The position numbers were made by a program, and so were the translations under genes. From Spirosoma agri (GTDB lineage: Bacteria; Bacteroidota; Bacteroidia; Cytophagales; Spirosomataceae): DNA of 64,000 nt. This document shows positions 1 through 10,700 of this stretch, piece after piece. Within the stretch, counting starts at the first letter, position 1, and each line of letters starts with the position of its first letter. The stretch is from assembly GCF_010747415.1 (NCBI RefSeq), contig NZ_JAAGNZ010000001.1, positions 930,001-994,000 of the forward strand. The letters run 5' to 3'. Under the pieces are notes generated by a model. The model was not told where the DNA came from and made no database searches. It saw nothing but the letters and a program-made list of their open reading frames with translations.

Positions 1-882
1 CCACTATCGGTAACGACCCGATTCACGGTTTCGCCCTTCTACGCCCTGACTCGGCTCATCGATATTTCTTCATTCAGCGAGCCCGATCGCGTGTCCGATT
101 ATGCAGGTTTGCGGGGCGAAGTTGTGTTCGACAACACCAAGGTCAACGGAATGAACATGGCCATCGGGACCAAGATGAAACTCAAGTATGAAGAATATGC
201 AGGACTGCGTTCTTCGTCGGAGAGTTTCAGACGGTTATCGCTCGATTTGCGCCATTATCAGAAAATTCACCGGGATCTTGTCCTGGCGTTGCGGTTCTCA
301 CTGAGTCAGTCCGGCGGACCTGCGCCTAAGCAAAGTACGCTGGGTGGTATGGATAACTGGATTGGTACGAACTCAGCCATTAAAGAGCCCATTGCGGCCA
401 ATCCGCTGCTGGTCCCGAACACGATTCCGGCTGAAATTCCGTACGACTACCGGAATGTGTTCTTCCTGGATTTTGCCGCACCACTGCGTGGATTCCGGCA
501 GGGTAAGTTAACGGGTACGAGTCATATGCTGTTCAATGCAGAGCTTCGGTTGCCCCTCATCCGCTATTTATACCGCGGCAATATCACGTCTAACTTTCTA
601 CGTAATCTCCAGCTAGTTGCCTTTACGGACATCGGCACTGCCTGGGCCGGAAAAGGACCATTTAGCCAGCAAAATAGTTTGAACACCGAAATTGTTGGTG
701 GTGGAAACATTCCGTTCAGAGCTACCGTCACTAATTTCAAGAACCCATTCCTGATAGGCTACGGGGCCGGAGCCCGGACGATGTTGTTTGGCTATTTTGT
801 TAAATTCGATTACGGCTGGGGACTTGAAAACAAGGTGGTGAGCAAACCAATCGCTTATCTTACATTAGGTTACGATTTCTAA
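1..882 (+). CDS. Outer-membrane beta-barrel protein, C-terminal part (Omp85/BamA-TamA-like surface antigen)
   Basis: The reading frame is open from the first base of the window, so this is the 3' part of a gene that begins upstream. The visible 293 residues alternate polar and hydrophobic residues as in transmembrane beta strands, and contain barrel-like segments such as GFRQGKLTGTSHMLFNAELR, then a conserved-looking FTDIGTAW, and they end in an aromatic residue (LTLGYDF). This pattern is typical of the C-terminal barrel of Omp85-family surface antigens, where the terminal Phe serves as the insertion signal. The N-terminal part, which would distinguish BamA, TamA or a propeller-barrel fusion, is outside the window. 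A GTG at 91 could be read as a start, but coding clearly continues upstream of it. A strong hairpin follows 9 bases after the stop codon. Confidence 0.7.
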   Translation, partial: PLSVTTRFTVSPFYALTRLIDISSFSEPDRVSDYAGLRGEVVFDNTKVNGMNMAIGTKMKLKYEEYAGLRSSSESFRRLSLDLRHYQKIHRDLVLALRFSLSQSGGPAPKQSTLGGMDNWIGTNSAIKEPIAANPLLVPNTIPAEIPYDYRNVFFLDFAAPLRGFRQGKLTGTSHMLFNAELRLPLIRYLYRGNITSNFLRNLQLVAFTDIGTAWAGKGPFSQQNSLNTEIVGGGNIPFRATVTNFKNPFLIGYGAGARTMLFGYFVKFDYGWGLENKVVSKPIAYLTLGYDF

Positions 883-890
883 TGTCCTTG

Positions 891-944
891 ACGTCTCTAC
901 GCACAAAAACCACCTATCGCGGTGGTTTTTGTGCGTAGAGACGT
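891..944. terminator. 24-bp perfect hairpin, bidirectional terminator-like
   Basis: Arms 891-914 and 921-944 are perfectly complementary over 24 bases around a 6-base loop. The stem contains an A5/T5 tract. It lies just after the barrel gene and probably ends its transcript. The outer part of the arm (acgtctctacgc) resembles, from memory, a palindrome family dispersed in Bacteroidota genomes. Confidence 0.75.
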
Positions 945-1360
945 TACAACCAGCCCATATTGGTTGTAAAAAAATTCTTATGTATGTTTGTCTTAAGAAA
1001 CAATCATATATAGTGCTCCTTCACGATAGCGCTGTTTTACGGTTGCTATTCGGCGTATTCTCCCTCTTCTTGTCTGCTAAGGAATCACCTCTTCTCGGAG
1101 GTGTGTTGCTGTTTGTGGGTAGTCAACTTTCGTAGAATAGCTTTCTTAATCCTGTTGGTCTGATGATTGGCATAGTTTTCGCTATTCTGAACAGCCATCT
1201 GCCGTGAAGCTATTCGTGAAAACGTCAATGAGTTGCAACGCAAATGGCTAACAAATGAACCATCCTGACAAATTAACCTACTTACACCAATAAGGTTTTC
1301 CCATATGTAGCTGAATTTAATCAGATAAACGGGATGATTGGCATAGTTTTCGTTTGATAA
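945..1360. other. Gene-poor stretch with a 20-base direct repeat
   Basis: No convincing gene is seen here. The only open frame (929-1135, 68 codons) starts inside the hairpin and resembles no family. The sequence gatgattggcatagttttcg occurs at 1162-1181 and again at 1333-1352, 171 bases apart, which suggests a local duplication or a repeated site. The region is more AT-rich than its neighbours, as expected for decayed or regulatory DNA. Confidence 0.5.
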
Positions 1361-1797
1361 CTGCGGGTAGAAGGTGCCCCTGTCAGCGATGAATTGAAGC
1401 GTGACCTATCACTGGTTTGTGGGTCTGAATAAGTGCTAACCAGGGAGTTTTTTTTGCCATATAGTGCCCCAGACAAGGTTGCAGATGAAAGTAACTTATA
1501 CGCTACGCAAAATTTGTTCATCGACCTTAGTTCACCCGTTTCCCAAACTGGTGGGGAGTTGCTTTGTGAGCACTAAAAGCCAACTCGCTCAGGTAATAAA
1601 CCCGCTGATCACTCACAAGTTGGTGGGTGTATCGAATCAATCTGATCGCGAAGTCAAGTTGCTTGCAGCAACAAGTAATGCTGGTAAAGTGGCTGATTAT
1701 GAACTCCCCAAACTAAAAATCTTCGGGTTCTCCGGACTACAGATCCGCTGCCGAAGTGTCTGCACCAAGAATTTACGCTTTTCGTACAACGTCCAAT
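1361..1797 (+). pseudogene. Probable decayed coding remnant, several frames
   Basis: Protein-like stretches lie on the plus strand in different frames. In one frame LRVEGAPVSDELKRDLSLVC is followed by TAA at 1430-1432 and then, in the same frame, by a stretch including YSAPDKVADESNLYATQNLF, which stops at about 1574. A second frame carries REVKLLAATSNAGKVADYEL. A third carries SGSPDYRSAAEVSAPRIYAF and stops at 1797, overlapping the adhesin start. Ordered fragments spread over three frames look like a gene broken by a nonsense mutation and frameshifts. I do not recognise the family. A 111-codon frame at 1464-1799 could instead be read as one small gene, but its first third is not convincing as protein. 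Confidence 0.35.
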
Positions 1798-4700
1798 GAA
1801 TGAAAGAACTTTACTCAATCAATCATATCGCTTAGCCTTGCCGAGACCAGTGCCTGATACGGGGCCAAAACTGGATCCGGCACTAAAAGGCTCTACCATT
1901 CCAGGCAACTTGAAAAAGTTGCTGTTGCCGTTTATAGCGTTCATCCCTTTTTTAGGTCAATCCAGGCAGCGAATGAAAACGGCTTGCCTTAGCCTGATGC
2001 TACTGGTATTGGGCGCTTTTTCGGCACAGGCGCAGTCGTCTGCTACGGTTAATCTGAGCGTTTCAAAAAAGATAAGTAAGCAAAACCCTGCACTGGGCGA
2101 CGTTATATCCTATACGGTCATTGTACGGAATGCAGCAGGTTCAGCTACCGCTACCAATGTTGTCGTAAAAGATCAACTGCCCGTTGGGGGCGTTTCATAC
2201 GTGGCGGGTTCCGCTACGACGGTTCGGGGTACAGGGACTTATGTTTCTGACAGCGGCCTCTGGAGTTTACGGGCTATCGCGCCCAATGACTCTGCCGTTC
2301 TGACGTTGCAAGCCACGGTGCTAAATCGTGGTGTCTGGTTTAATACGGCTGAAGTAATCGCGGTCGATCAGGCGGATTCGAACTCCCAACCCAATAATAA
2401 TAGCCTGATTGAAGATGACTATGCGGCTATCTGTTTTTCTGTGCCGATTTTCTGGTATGCGGGTGATGAGTTTACCGTAAGTATTCCATCGGGCTACAAG
2501 AATGTGACCTGGTATCGTAACGACCAAACGCTGGCGACTGTCGCTGCTTCGTTAGCTGTTATCAATGCCGATTCATCATTAACGATCAAAAGCCCCGGCA
2601 ACTACCGGTTTACAACAACGATCAATGGCTGTTCAGCGCTGAATTGCTGCGACATCGAAATTATTCAGGGGCCCTATGGTAGCCTGGGGGACTATGTCTT
2701 TGTCGATGCGAATAAAGACGGAATCCAGAACGCCGGAGATAGTCCGCTGGCGGGCGTAAAGGTGACCTTGTTCATTAATGGCGTATCCTCGCAAACGGCA
2801 GTGACGAATTCATCGGGCTTTTACAGTTTCGCTGATCTGTCAACTGGCAATACCATCAATTATTCAGTGGGGTTTACCGCTCCATCGGGCTATACTGTTA
2901 CCGTAGCTAATCAGGGTGGCGATCCTATGAAGGATAGTGATGCCGACCCGATAACGGGAATCACACAGTCCGTGACACTGGCCGCAGGCGAGTTTAATTC
3001 AACGCTCGACGCTGGGTATTACTCAATTTGCTCGACCGATTTTAGTCTGACAACTTCCAGCGACGCTGTGCTGTGTTTCGGAGATTCGACCCGATTGACA
3101 GCCTTCAGCCCGGTTGCCGACGTAAAGCTTTCCTACTACCTGACGCAGACAGGTGGCACACCCGTTGCCAGTGTTACCAGCGGGATTCCGGTAACCGTAA
3201 ACCCGACGGTAACGACCACATATTTTGTCGAAGCATCGGCCAACGGTTGCACTAGTGCTCGTAAGCCAATTGTCGTGACAGTGAATCTTGTTCAGACGCC
3301 AATCGTTCAGGGAACTGTCAGAAACACATGCCCTGCGCAAACCGTTAATCTGGCCACCGTGGCTGTTACCAATGACAATCCGGCTTTAACGTATGAGTGG
3401 TATACAAGCCCGGCTCGTTCGCAGACTACACGCGTAACAAACCTGACCACAGTAGGAGCAGGGCAATATTATCTGTATGCCCGTTCTGGCGAGAGTTGCT
3501 ACAGTAGTCCAGCCGTAGTAACGGTTGAGGTGACAAATTGTGGCTGCCCGAATCCGGCTGCTGTACAGCTGAGTTCGGGACTAACGACCTGTGCCATCAA
3601 TCCGGTCACGCTGAAAGCAACGATTTCCGGATCGGCCACGAGCGTAACCTGGACATCGACGGGCACGGGTACATTTAGCGCACCAACCGGCCTGACGAAT
3701 ATATACACACCGTCTCTGACCGACGCAACCAGTGGTACAGTACTGATTACGGCTACCACAGATGATCCGGATGGAGTTTGTACTGCATCGGCCAGTTCGG
3801 TTATCCTGAAAATCAGTAAGCGTCCCGAAGCGCCTGTCAATGCTGCACCGGACGAGGTTTCACTGTGCCAGGGTGGATCGACGAAGCTGGTCGCTTATGC
3901 GCCAAATGCACGAATTAATTGGTATGATCAGTCCGGTATCCTGCTTACGACTACAGAAAGCGGAGCCAAAGTAACGGTGAAGCCCGCTTTGGTCGGCGCC
4001 AATACATACTATGCCGAAACGGTAAGTGCTGACAACTGCACCAGTGCTGCCCGCACACCGGTAACGGTAACCGTCACCGCGTGCCAGACGCTGGCCGATT
4101 TAGCCGTAGTGAAAAATATCGTGACTGCCGGTCCGTATAGCGTAGGTCAGAAAGTCACCTACTTGATAACCGCTTCGAATAATGGTCCGCTGGCAGGGAC
4201 AGACGTGAAAGTGAACGATCTGTTGCCGGCAACATTGACCTTTGGTAGCGCCAGTCCGGCTGGCGAATACAACGCGGCTACAGGCGTCTGGACCATTGGT
4301 ACGTTAACACCCGGCCTGAACCGTACACTATCGATCGAAGCGACGATAACCAGTACCGGAGCGATCAGGAACACGGCAATCATCAGTGGTACGAATAACG
4401 ATCCCAAGTTCGCGCTAAACGATACCTCAACCGTAGTCGTACCGGTAGGAACCTGTACGGTACAGCCTCCTTCCATCACCTGCGCAGTTACGGACATCTG
4501 CCGAGATGAAACCACCACGCTGAAAGCGACGGGCTGTGCAACGGGCACCGTCCGATGGTCCGATGGTCAGACGGGCCTGACGATCAATGTGAAGCCGATT
4601 GTAACGACGACTTATTCGGCCAGTTGTGTGGCAAGTGGCGGTTGCATTAGTGCTGCTTCGAATCTGGTTACCATTACTGTGAGTGATCCACAGATACCAA

Positions 4701-7700
4701 CCCTCGTAGCCAGTGCTGCTATCGTATGTCCCGGCGGTTCCGTAACGCTGACGGCAACGGGTTGTGCAGGTGGTGTTATCGAGTGGTCGGAAGGAGCGCA
4801 GATCGGACCTTCGATCGTCGTCAATCCGTATACGAAGACAACTTACACGGCACAATGCTGGATTGGTAGCTGCCTAAGCAAGCCGGCCACGAAAACCATT
4901 GATATCGCAACGGATTCGCCGACGCCGACAATTACGGCCAGTGCTACCGCCGTTTGTCCAGGCAAACAAGTAACGCTGACCGTAACGAACTGCGTCGGTA
5001 CGCCCGTCTGGAATACAACAACCGCAACGACGAGCAGTATTATCGTTGCGCCAACGACAGGCAACAATAGCTACACCGTCTATTGCCGCACCGGATCATG
5101 CGCAAGCAAAGCATCCCCGACGCTCACTGTTCAAGTGGTACCCGCAGTACCACCAACGGTTAGTGCTGACACCGATACGACCTGTGTGAAAGGGAAAGTG
5201 GTATTGACGGCTGACGGCTGTACCGGCACAGTTCTGTGGAGCGATAAGCAGACGGGTTCAAGTATTTCGGTGTATCCTGAGGCTAGCATCAGCTATTACG
5301 CCCAGTGCAAAACGAATGACAACTGCCTGAGTGATCCATCGAATTCAGTAGCCATTACCGTTGTATCGCCATCGGCTCCGATCATCAAAACGGATAAATC
5401 GCTCGTATGCAGCGGCCAGCTGGTTTCGCTCACCGCAACGGGTTGCAACGGAACCGTGAAATGGTACGGTGCGGATAAGGTTGGCGCAATTGCTCAAATC
5501 CTGCCGACTGAAACGAAAGATTATTACGCAACCTGTAAAGTCGGTACGTGTGAAAGTAGCCCATCGAACAGAATCCGCATAACGGTTACGACCTCGGCGG
5601 GCACCCCCCCAACGATCGCGGCTTCCTCATTGTCTATCTGCAACAGCGGTATCGTGTCACTGACGGCAACGGGCTGCTCGGGTGACGTGATCTGGTCAGA
5701 TGGGCAACGTGGAGTAGTGGTATCAGTGACGGCTACGACAACGAACAAGACGTTCTATGCGGTTTGTAAACCAGTAAACAGCACCGCCTGTGCTACCGGT
5801 CAGTCGAACGTTGTTACGATCAATGTAACGGCAACACCAACGCCGGTCATTACCCGGTGCGTCTGTAGCGCGGATACGATCTGCCCCGGTGAAAAGGTGA
5901 AGCTGAGCGTAAGCAATTGCCAGGGCACCCCACACTGGAGTACGAACGAAACGACGACCAGTATTACCGTTTCTCCGACGGTAACCACATCGTATACGGT
6001 CTACTGCCAGGATGGTATTTGTCGCAGTACGGTATCTAGAGCCTATACGGTTACGGTTGTTCCGATTGCGGCCCCAACCATAGTGGCATCGGCGACGTCA
6101 GTTGCGCCGGGAGGATTGATCACGCTGACGGCAACGGGTTGTGTGGGTGAGGTCATCTGGTCGGCGAATGATCGTACCGGTAACAACAAAGGGTCTGTTT
6201 TGGTCGTCCAGCCCGATGGCATCCAGACCTATTATGCCCAGTGTAAATTCCATGACTGCCTGAGCGAACCGTCGAACAGCATCACCGTCAATAAGGTCAA
6301 CTGCACCGCCAAAACGGGAACACTGCTAGCGGTAAGCCCATCAGTCTGCATTGGAACGAGTACGACGGTTACGGTTGCGGCAACGCCAGGTGGCGGTCTG
6401 GTAATGCCTACGGGTTACTCGGTACTCTATGTGCTGACAAAAGGGACAGGCTTGATCATCGATCAGACCAGCGCAACGCCGAATTTCACGGTAGCGGCAC
6501 AAACAGCGGAGTACACCATTCATACATTCGTCTATAATCCGAATCCGGCTGATAGAAATTACCTGGATCTGTCGATCATCAAGCCGGGTATAACCAGCGC
6601 CACGGACGTGCTGAAACTTGTCGCGGATAAGAACGTCTGCGCCGAGCTGGATCTGGCGGGTGCTAAAATAAACGTGCGGTCGGTTGCACCACCACTATTG
6701 AGTTCAACGGCATCGAAAACGGTATGTTATGGGTCAAGAGTGGCGCTGACGGCGGTTGGCTGCGAAAGCGGTATTGTGAACTGGAGCATTGGGCTGGTTG
6801 GTCAGCGCATCGAAACCGTTGCAAACAGCGATCTGGCGATAACGGCAACCTGTACACTTGACGGCTGCGTCAGCACCCCATCGAGCAGTATTGCTATTAA
6901 ACTGGGAACGCCAAACATTCCGTCGATAGCGGTCAACAAACCCGTGGCTTGTATCGGCGAAACGGTTTCGTTGACGGCCACCGGTTGCAGTGCCGGAACC
7001 TATGTCTGGTCTGATCCAGCCAGCACAACGGGAAGCGTGTTGACGGTAACACCGATCAGTACGACACAATACCGCGTCAAATGTAAAGTTGGCGAGTGCA
7101 CCAGTGAGTGGTCGGCTGCCAATACCATTCAGGTTGGTACGCCGGTTGCACCGGTCGTTTCGGTCGTCGGCTCCACCGCGAGTGCTACTGTTTGTTCCGG
7201 AACGCCCATTTCGCTGACCGCTACCGGCTGTCCGGACAATACATCTGTGGTCTGGTCGAATGATCAGATTGGTCGATCCATAACCGTGACGCTGACTACC
7301 AGTGCAACCTATACCGCGCGTTGTACGGGATCGACTCAGTGCGTAAGTAACCCATCGAACCGGGTAACGATCACCGTTTTGCCGAAGATTCCGCAGCCGT
7401 CGGTGGTCGATAAGACGAATACGTGTCCATTCAATACTGTCGATTTAAGAACGGCGGTAACGAGTGCCGCGGCTACAACCGGTGGTGTCTTTGAGTACTA
7501 CACCAACGCGTCGCTGAGCAGTGGGTCGAGAGTTGTCAGCCCAACGACTGTCGGTATGGGCACCTATTACGTTGTCGAGAAAACCACGACGGGTTGCTAC
7601 AGTCTACCTGCTATAGTTCACGTGCAGATCAATACCTGTACTGAGCAAACGCCCTGCGATAGCAAAAATCCGGCGGTGGCCGATGCGGGTGCTGACGCCA

Positions 7701-10700
7701 GCATTTGTGCCGCTAAGTCGTATCAACTGACGGGTAAGATTGGCGGAGCGGCTAAAACCGCCTACTGGAAAACCAGTGGCACCGGTACGTTCGATAATCC
7801 ATATTCACTAAACGCTACCTATACGGCCAGTGCTGGGGATATAACGGCGGGTAAAGTAACGCTGACGCTTTCGGCCAGTACCAACAACACGTCTTGCCCG
7901 GTTGCGCAGGACGAGATGGTACTGACGGTTGGTGGCGCTAAAACGGTTCCGGTTATAACCGTCATTGGCTCCACGAGCCTGTGCTACGGGGATTCGGTAC
8001 GCCTGAGGGCATCGGATGGCGCCACGAGTTACCTGTGGAGTACCAAAGCGACTACGCAGACAATTGTTGTCAAAACGAGTGGTGTCTACAGCGTTCAGGT
8101 GCTGGATGCGCAGGGATGTAGCTCAGTGAAGTCGGAGAACGTTGTTGTCAACGTAGCTGATCCTGTGCTGCCTCCGCTGGTCACGAACCTGCGCAATGAA
8201 TGTCCGGCTAAAATTGTCAACCTGACCAAAGCACTTTCCGCCACAACGGCAGGCAGTTCCTACAGCTATCGGATTTGTGCGTGTGTTACCTCAAACATCG
8301 TGATCCGGCCAGATTCGGTTGGCGAAGGGACCTATTGGGTCGTTGAGCGGGGGGCAACGGGTTGCCTGAGCACACCGGCCAAGGTAGAGGTGAAAGTCTT
8401 TAACTGTGCCGCCGATACGCTCAATACCGATGTAAGCATCGTTAAAACTGCGAACAAATCGGTTGTGAAGCGGGGCGAGACCGTTACCTACACCATCACA
8501 GTAAGCAACAACGGTATGCATACGGCCTACAATGTCGATGTGCGCGACGTATTGCCTAAAGGACTGGAACTTGTACCGGGCTTACCACCAACCTATTCAT
8601 TGACAAATGGTATCATCAGGAAACGTATCGATAGTCTGCCGGTTGGCAAGACCGAGTCGATCGTTTTCTCAGCTCGGTTGACCGCAAAAGGAGAGGTTGT
8701 CAATACCGCTGAAATTACGTACCTCGATAACAAAGACACCAACCTGGCGAACAACGTATCGAGCGTAACGGTGAAAGATACCTCGGATGCCAGAACGGGC
8801 GTGATCGGTCTGGCAAAAGCTGTAGTTGGCACGCCGGTAGTGACAGGTGACTCGCTGATCAACGTCAGGTACAGTTTTGTGGTGACGAACTTCGGCAATG
8901 ATACGCTTCGTCAGGTTCAGGTGGTCGATGACTTGGCGACTGTCTTTGGGTCTAATCAAATCCGCGCGGCTACCATCAGCACAACGAATGCAGACTTTAC
9001 GCTGAACGCGAATGCGGCCTTTACCGGAACGGGAACGAATACCAGCTTATTCGATTCGACCAGCTATCTGGTGCCGGGTCGTTCGCAGATGTTCTTCCTC
9101 GATGTGACCGTCAAACGGACAGCCGGTGATACGACCAATACATTCCGGAACATCGCCAGCGTATCGGCTCTCAGTAACGGAACGAAAATCGAAGACCGTT
9201 CTGTCGACGGTGGTGATGTAGACCCTGATAACGACGGTGATCCGACGAACAACACGAGCTTTACTGTATTCTCGCTCAGCCAGTCAAACGGACCACGTAT
9301 AGGTGTTGCCCTGGCCGTCGTAAAGGTTGAACGACAGCCCGATAACAGCTACAATGTTACGTACAAAGCTACCGTCAGAAATTTTGGTAACGTCGCACTC
9401 TACGGCGTAAGTCTGATCGATAGTCTGGTGAAAACCTTTACATCGCCAACGTCATTCTCCATTGTTGGTTCGCCGGTGGTCGGTGCAGGTAGTCATCTCG
9501 TAGCCAATGCCAGCTTCAATGGAGGCAGCAGCGCGGATCTGCTGACGAATGCCAGTTACCTGAATGCCAGTGAGCAGGACACGGTACTACTAACAGTCAA
9601 TGTGAAGCCGAGCGGTACTAACGGTCCCTTCTACTCGTCAATCACGGGTCAGGGCTACACTGCCGACAGAACGCTGACCGTGCGGGATATATCGAACAAT
9701 GGCTTAGATCCCAAACCCGAAGGATCTGTGGCGACAGGCGTCCGTTTCGATCTGCCACCGGCACTGCTGGGTGTTGCCAAATCGGTGGGTAGTCCGACAC
9801 TGGTTGCTGAAGGGATCTATGACGTTGTATATACCATCAAGCTGAGTAATCTGGGGTCCGTGCCGCTTCAGAAAGTGCAGGTCGTTGATAACCTATCGCA
9901 AACCTTTGGACGTGGAGCACTGATTGTCAGCAATAGAATCGGGATAGCAACAGATGCCGGACTAAAAGCTGATACCTCGTATACGGGACAGGGTCTTGTA
10001 ACGAAAATGCTGGTCGATTCCCTAAGTACGCTGCCCGTAGGCGCAACAAGAAGGCTTGCCTTTACGGTCCGGGTGAATGTGAAGAATGCCAGTGCGGTCA
10101 CGTTCTACAATACAGCCTATGCCACCGCGCAGACGGCTGGCAACGTGGCCGTTGCCGATACATCGACATCCGGAACGAATGATGATCCGGACAATGACCT
10201 CGATCCGCGCAACAACAGCCAGCCAACGCCGGTTTCGTTGAACAATCTTCCGTCGAACTCGCGCATCGGTATCGCCAAGGCTGTTCGGGATACGGCTCGT
10301 CAGGCCGATGGCAGCTACAACGTAACGTATCAGTTTGTCGTACAGAGTTTCGGTCCGGATACGCTGACGCGTGTCAGCGTTAGTGACTCGCTGGTGAAAG
10401 TCTTCAATAGCCAGACGGGGGCGCGATATACGGTTGTGCGGGGACCCTTCACAACATCGACGGGTAGCCAGTTGAAACTGAACGATCGGTTTGATGGCAA
10501 CGCGGAGCACCTGCTGGTGCTTGGCGAAAGCACCAGTATACTGGCCGCTGGCAAAGTCGATACGATTCTGTTTGTAGTCAATGTGGGCAGCAACGGCAGC
10601 ACGGCCACGTTCTTCAACTCCGCAGTTGCTCAGGCAACCAACAGAACAGGCGTCGTAACCGATGTTTCGACGAATGGACTGATTGCCGATCTGAACGGAA

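Noticed and set aside
891..944. CRISPR or attachment-site reading of the long inverted repeat
   Set aside because: There is only one inverted copy, no spacers, no cas genes and no integrase.
929..1135. 68-codon frame starting in the hairpin after the barrel gene
   Set aside because: It begins inside the terminator stem, matches no family and has no ribosome-binding site.
10022..10510. 162-codon minus-strand frame
   Set aside because: It lies entirely antisense to the adhesin and arises from its repeated codons.
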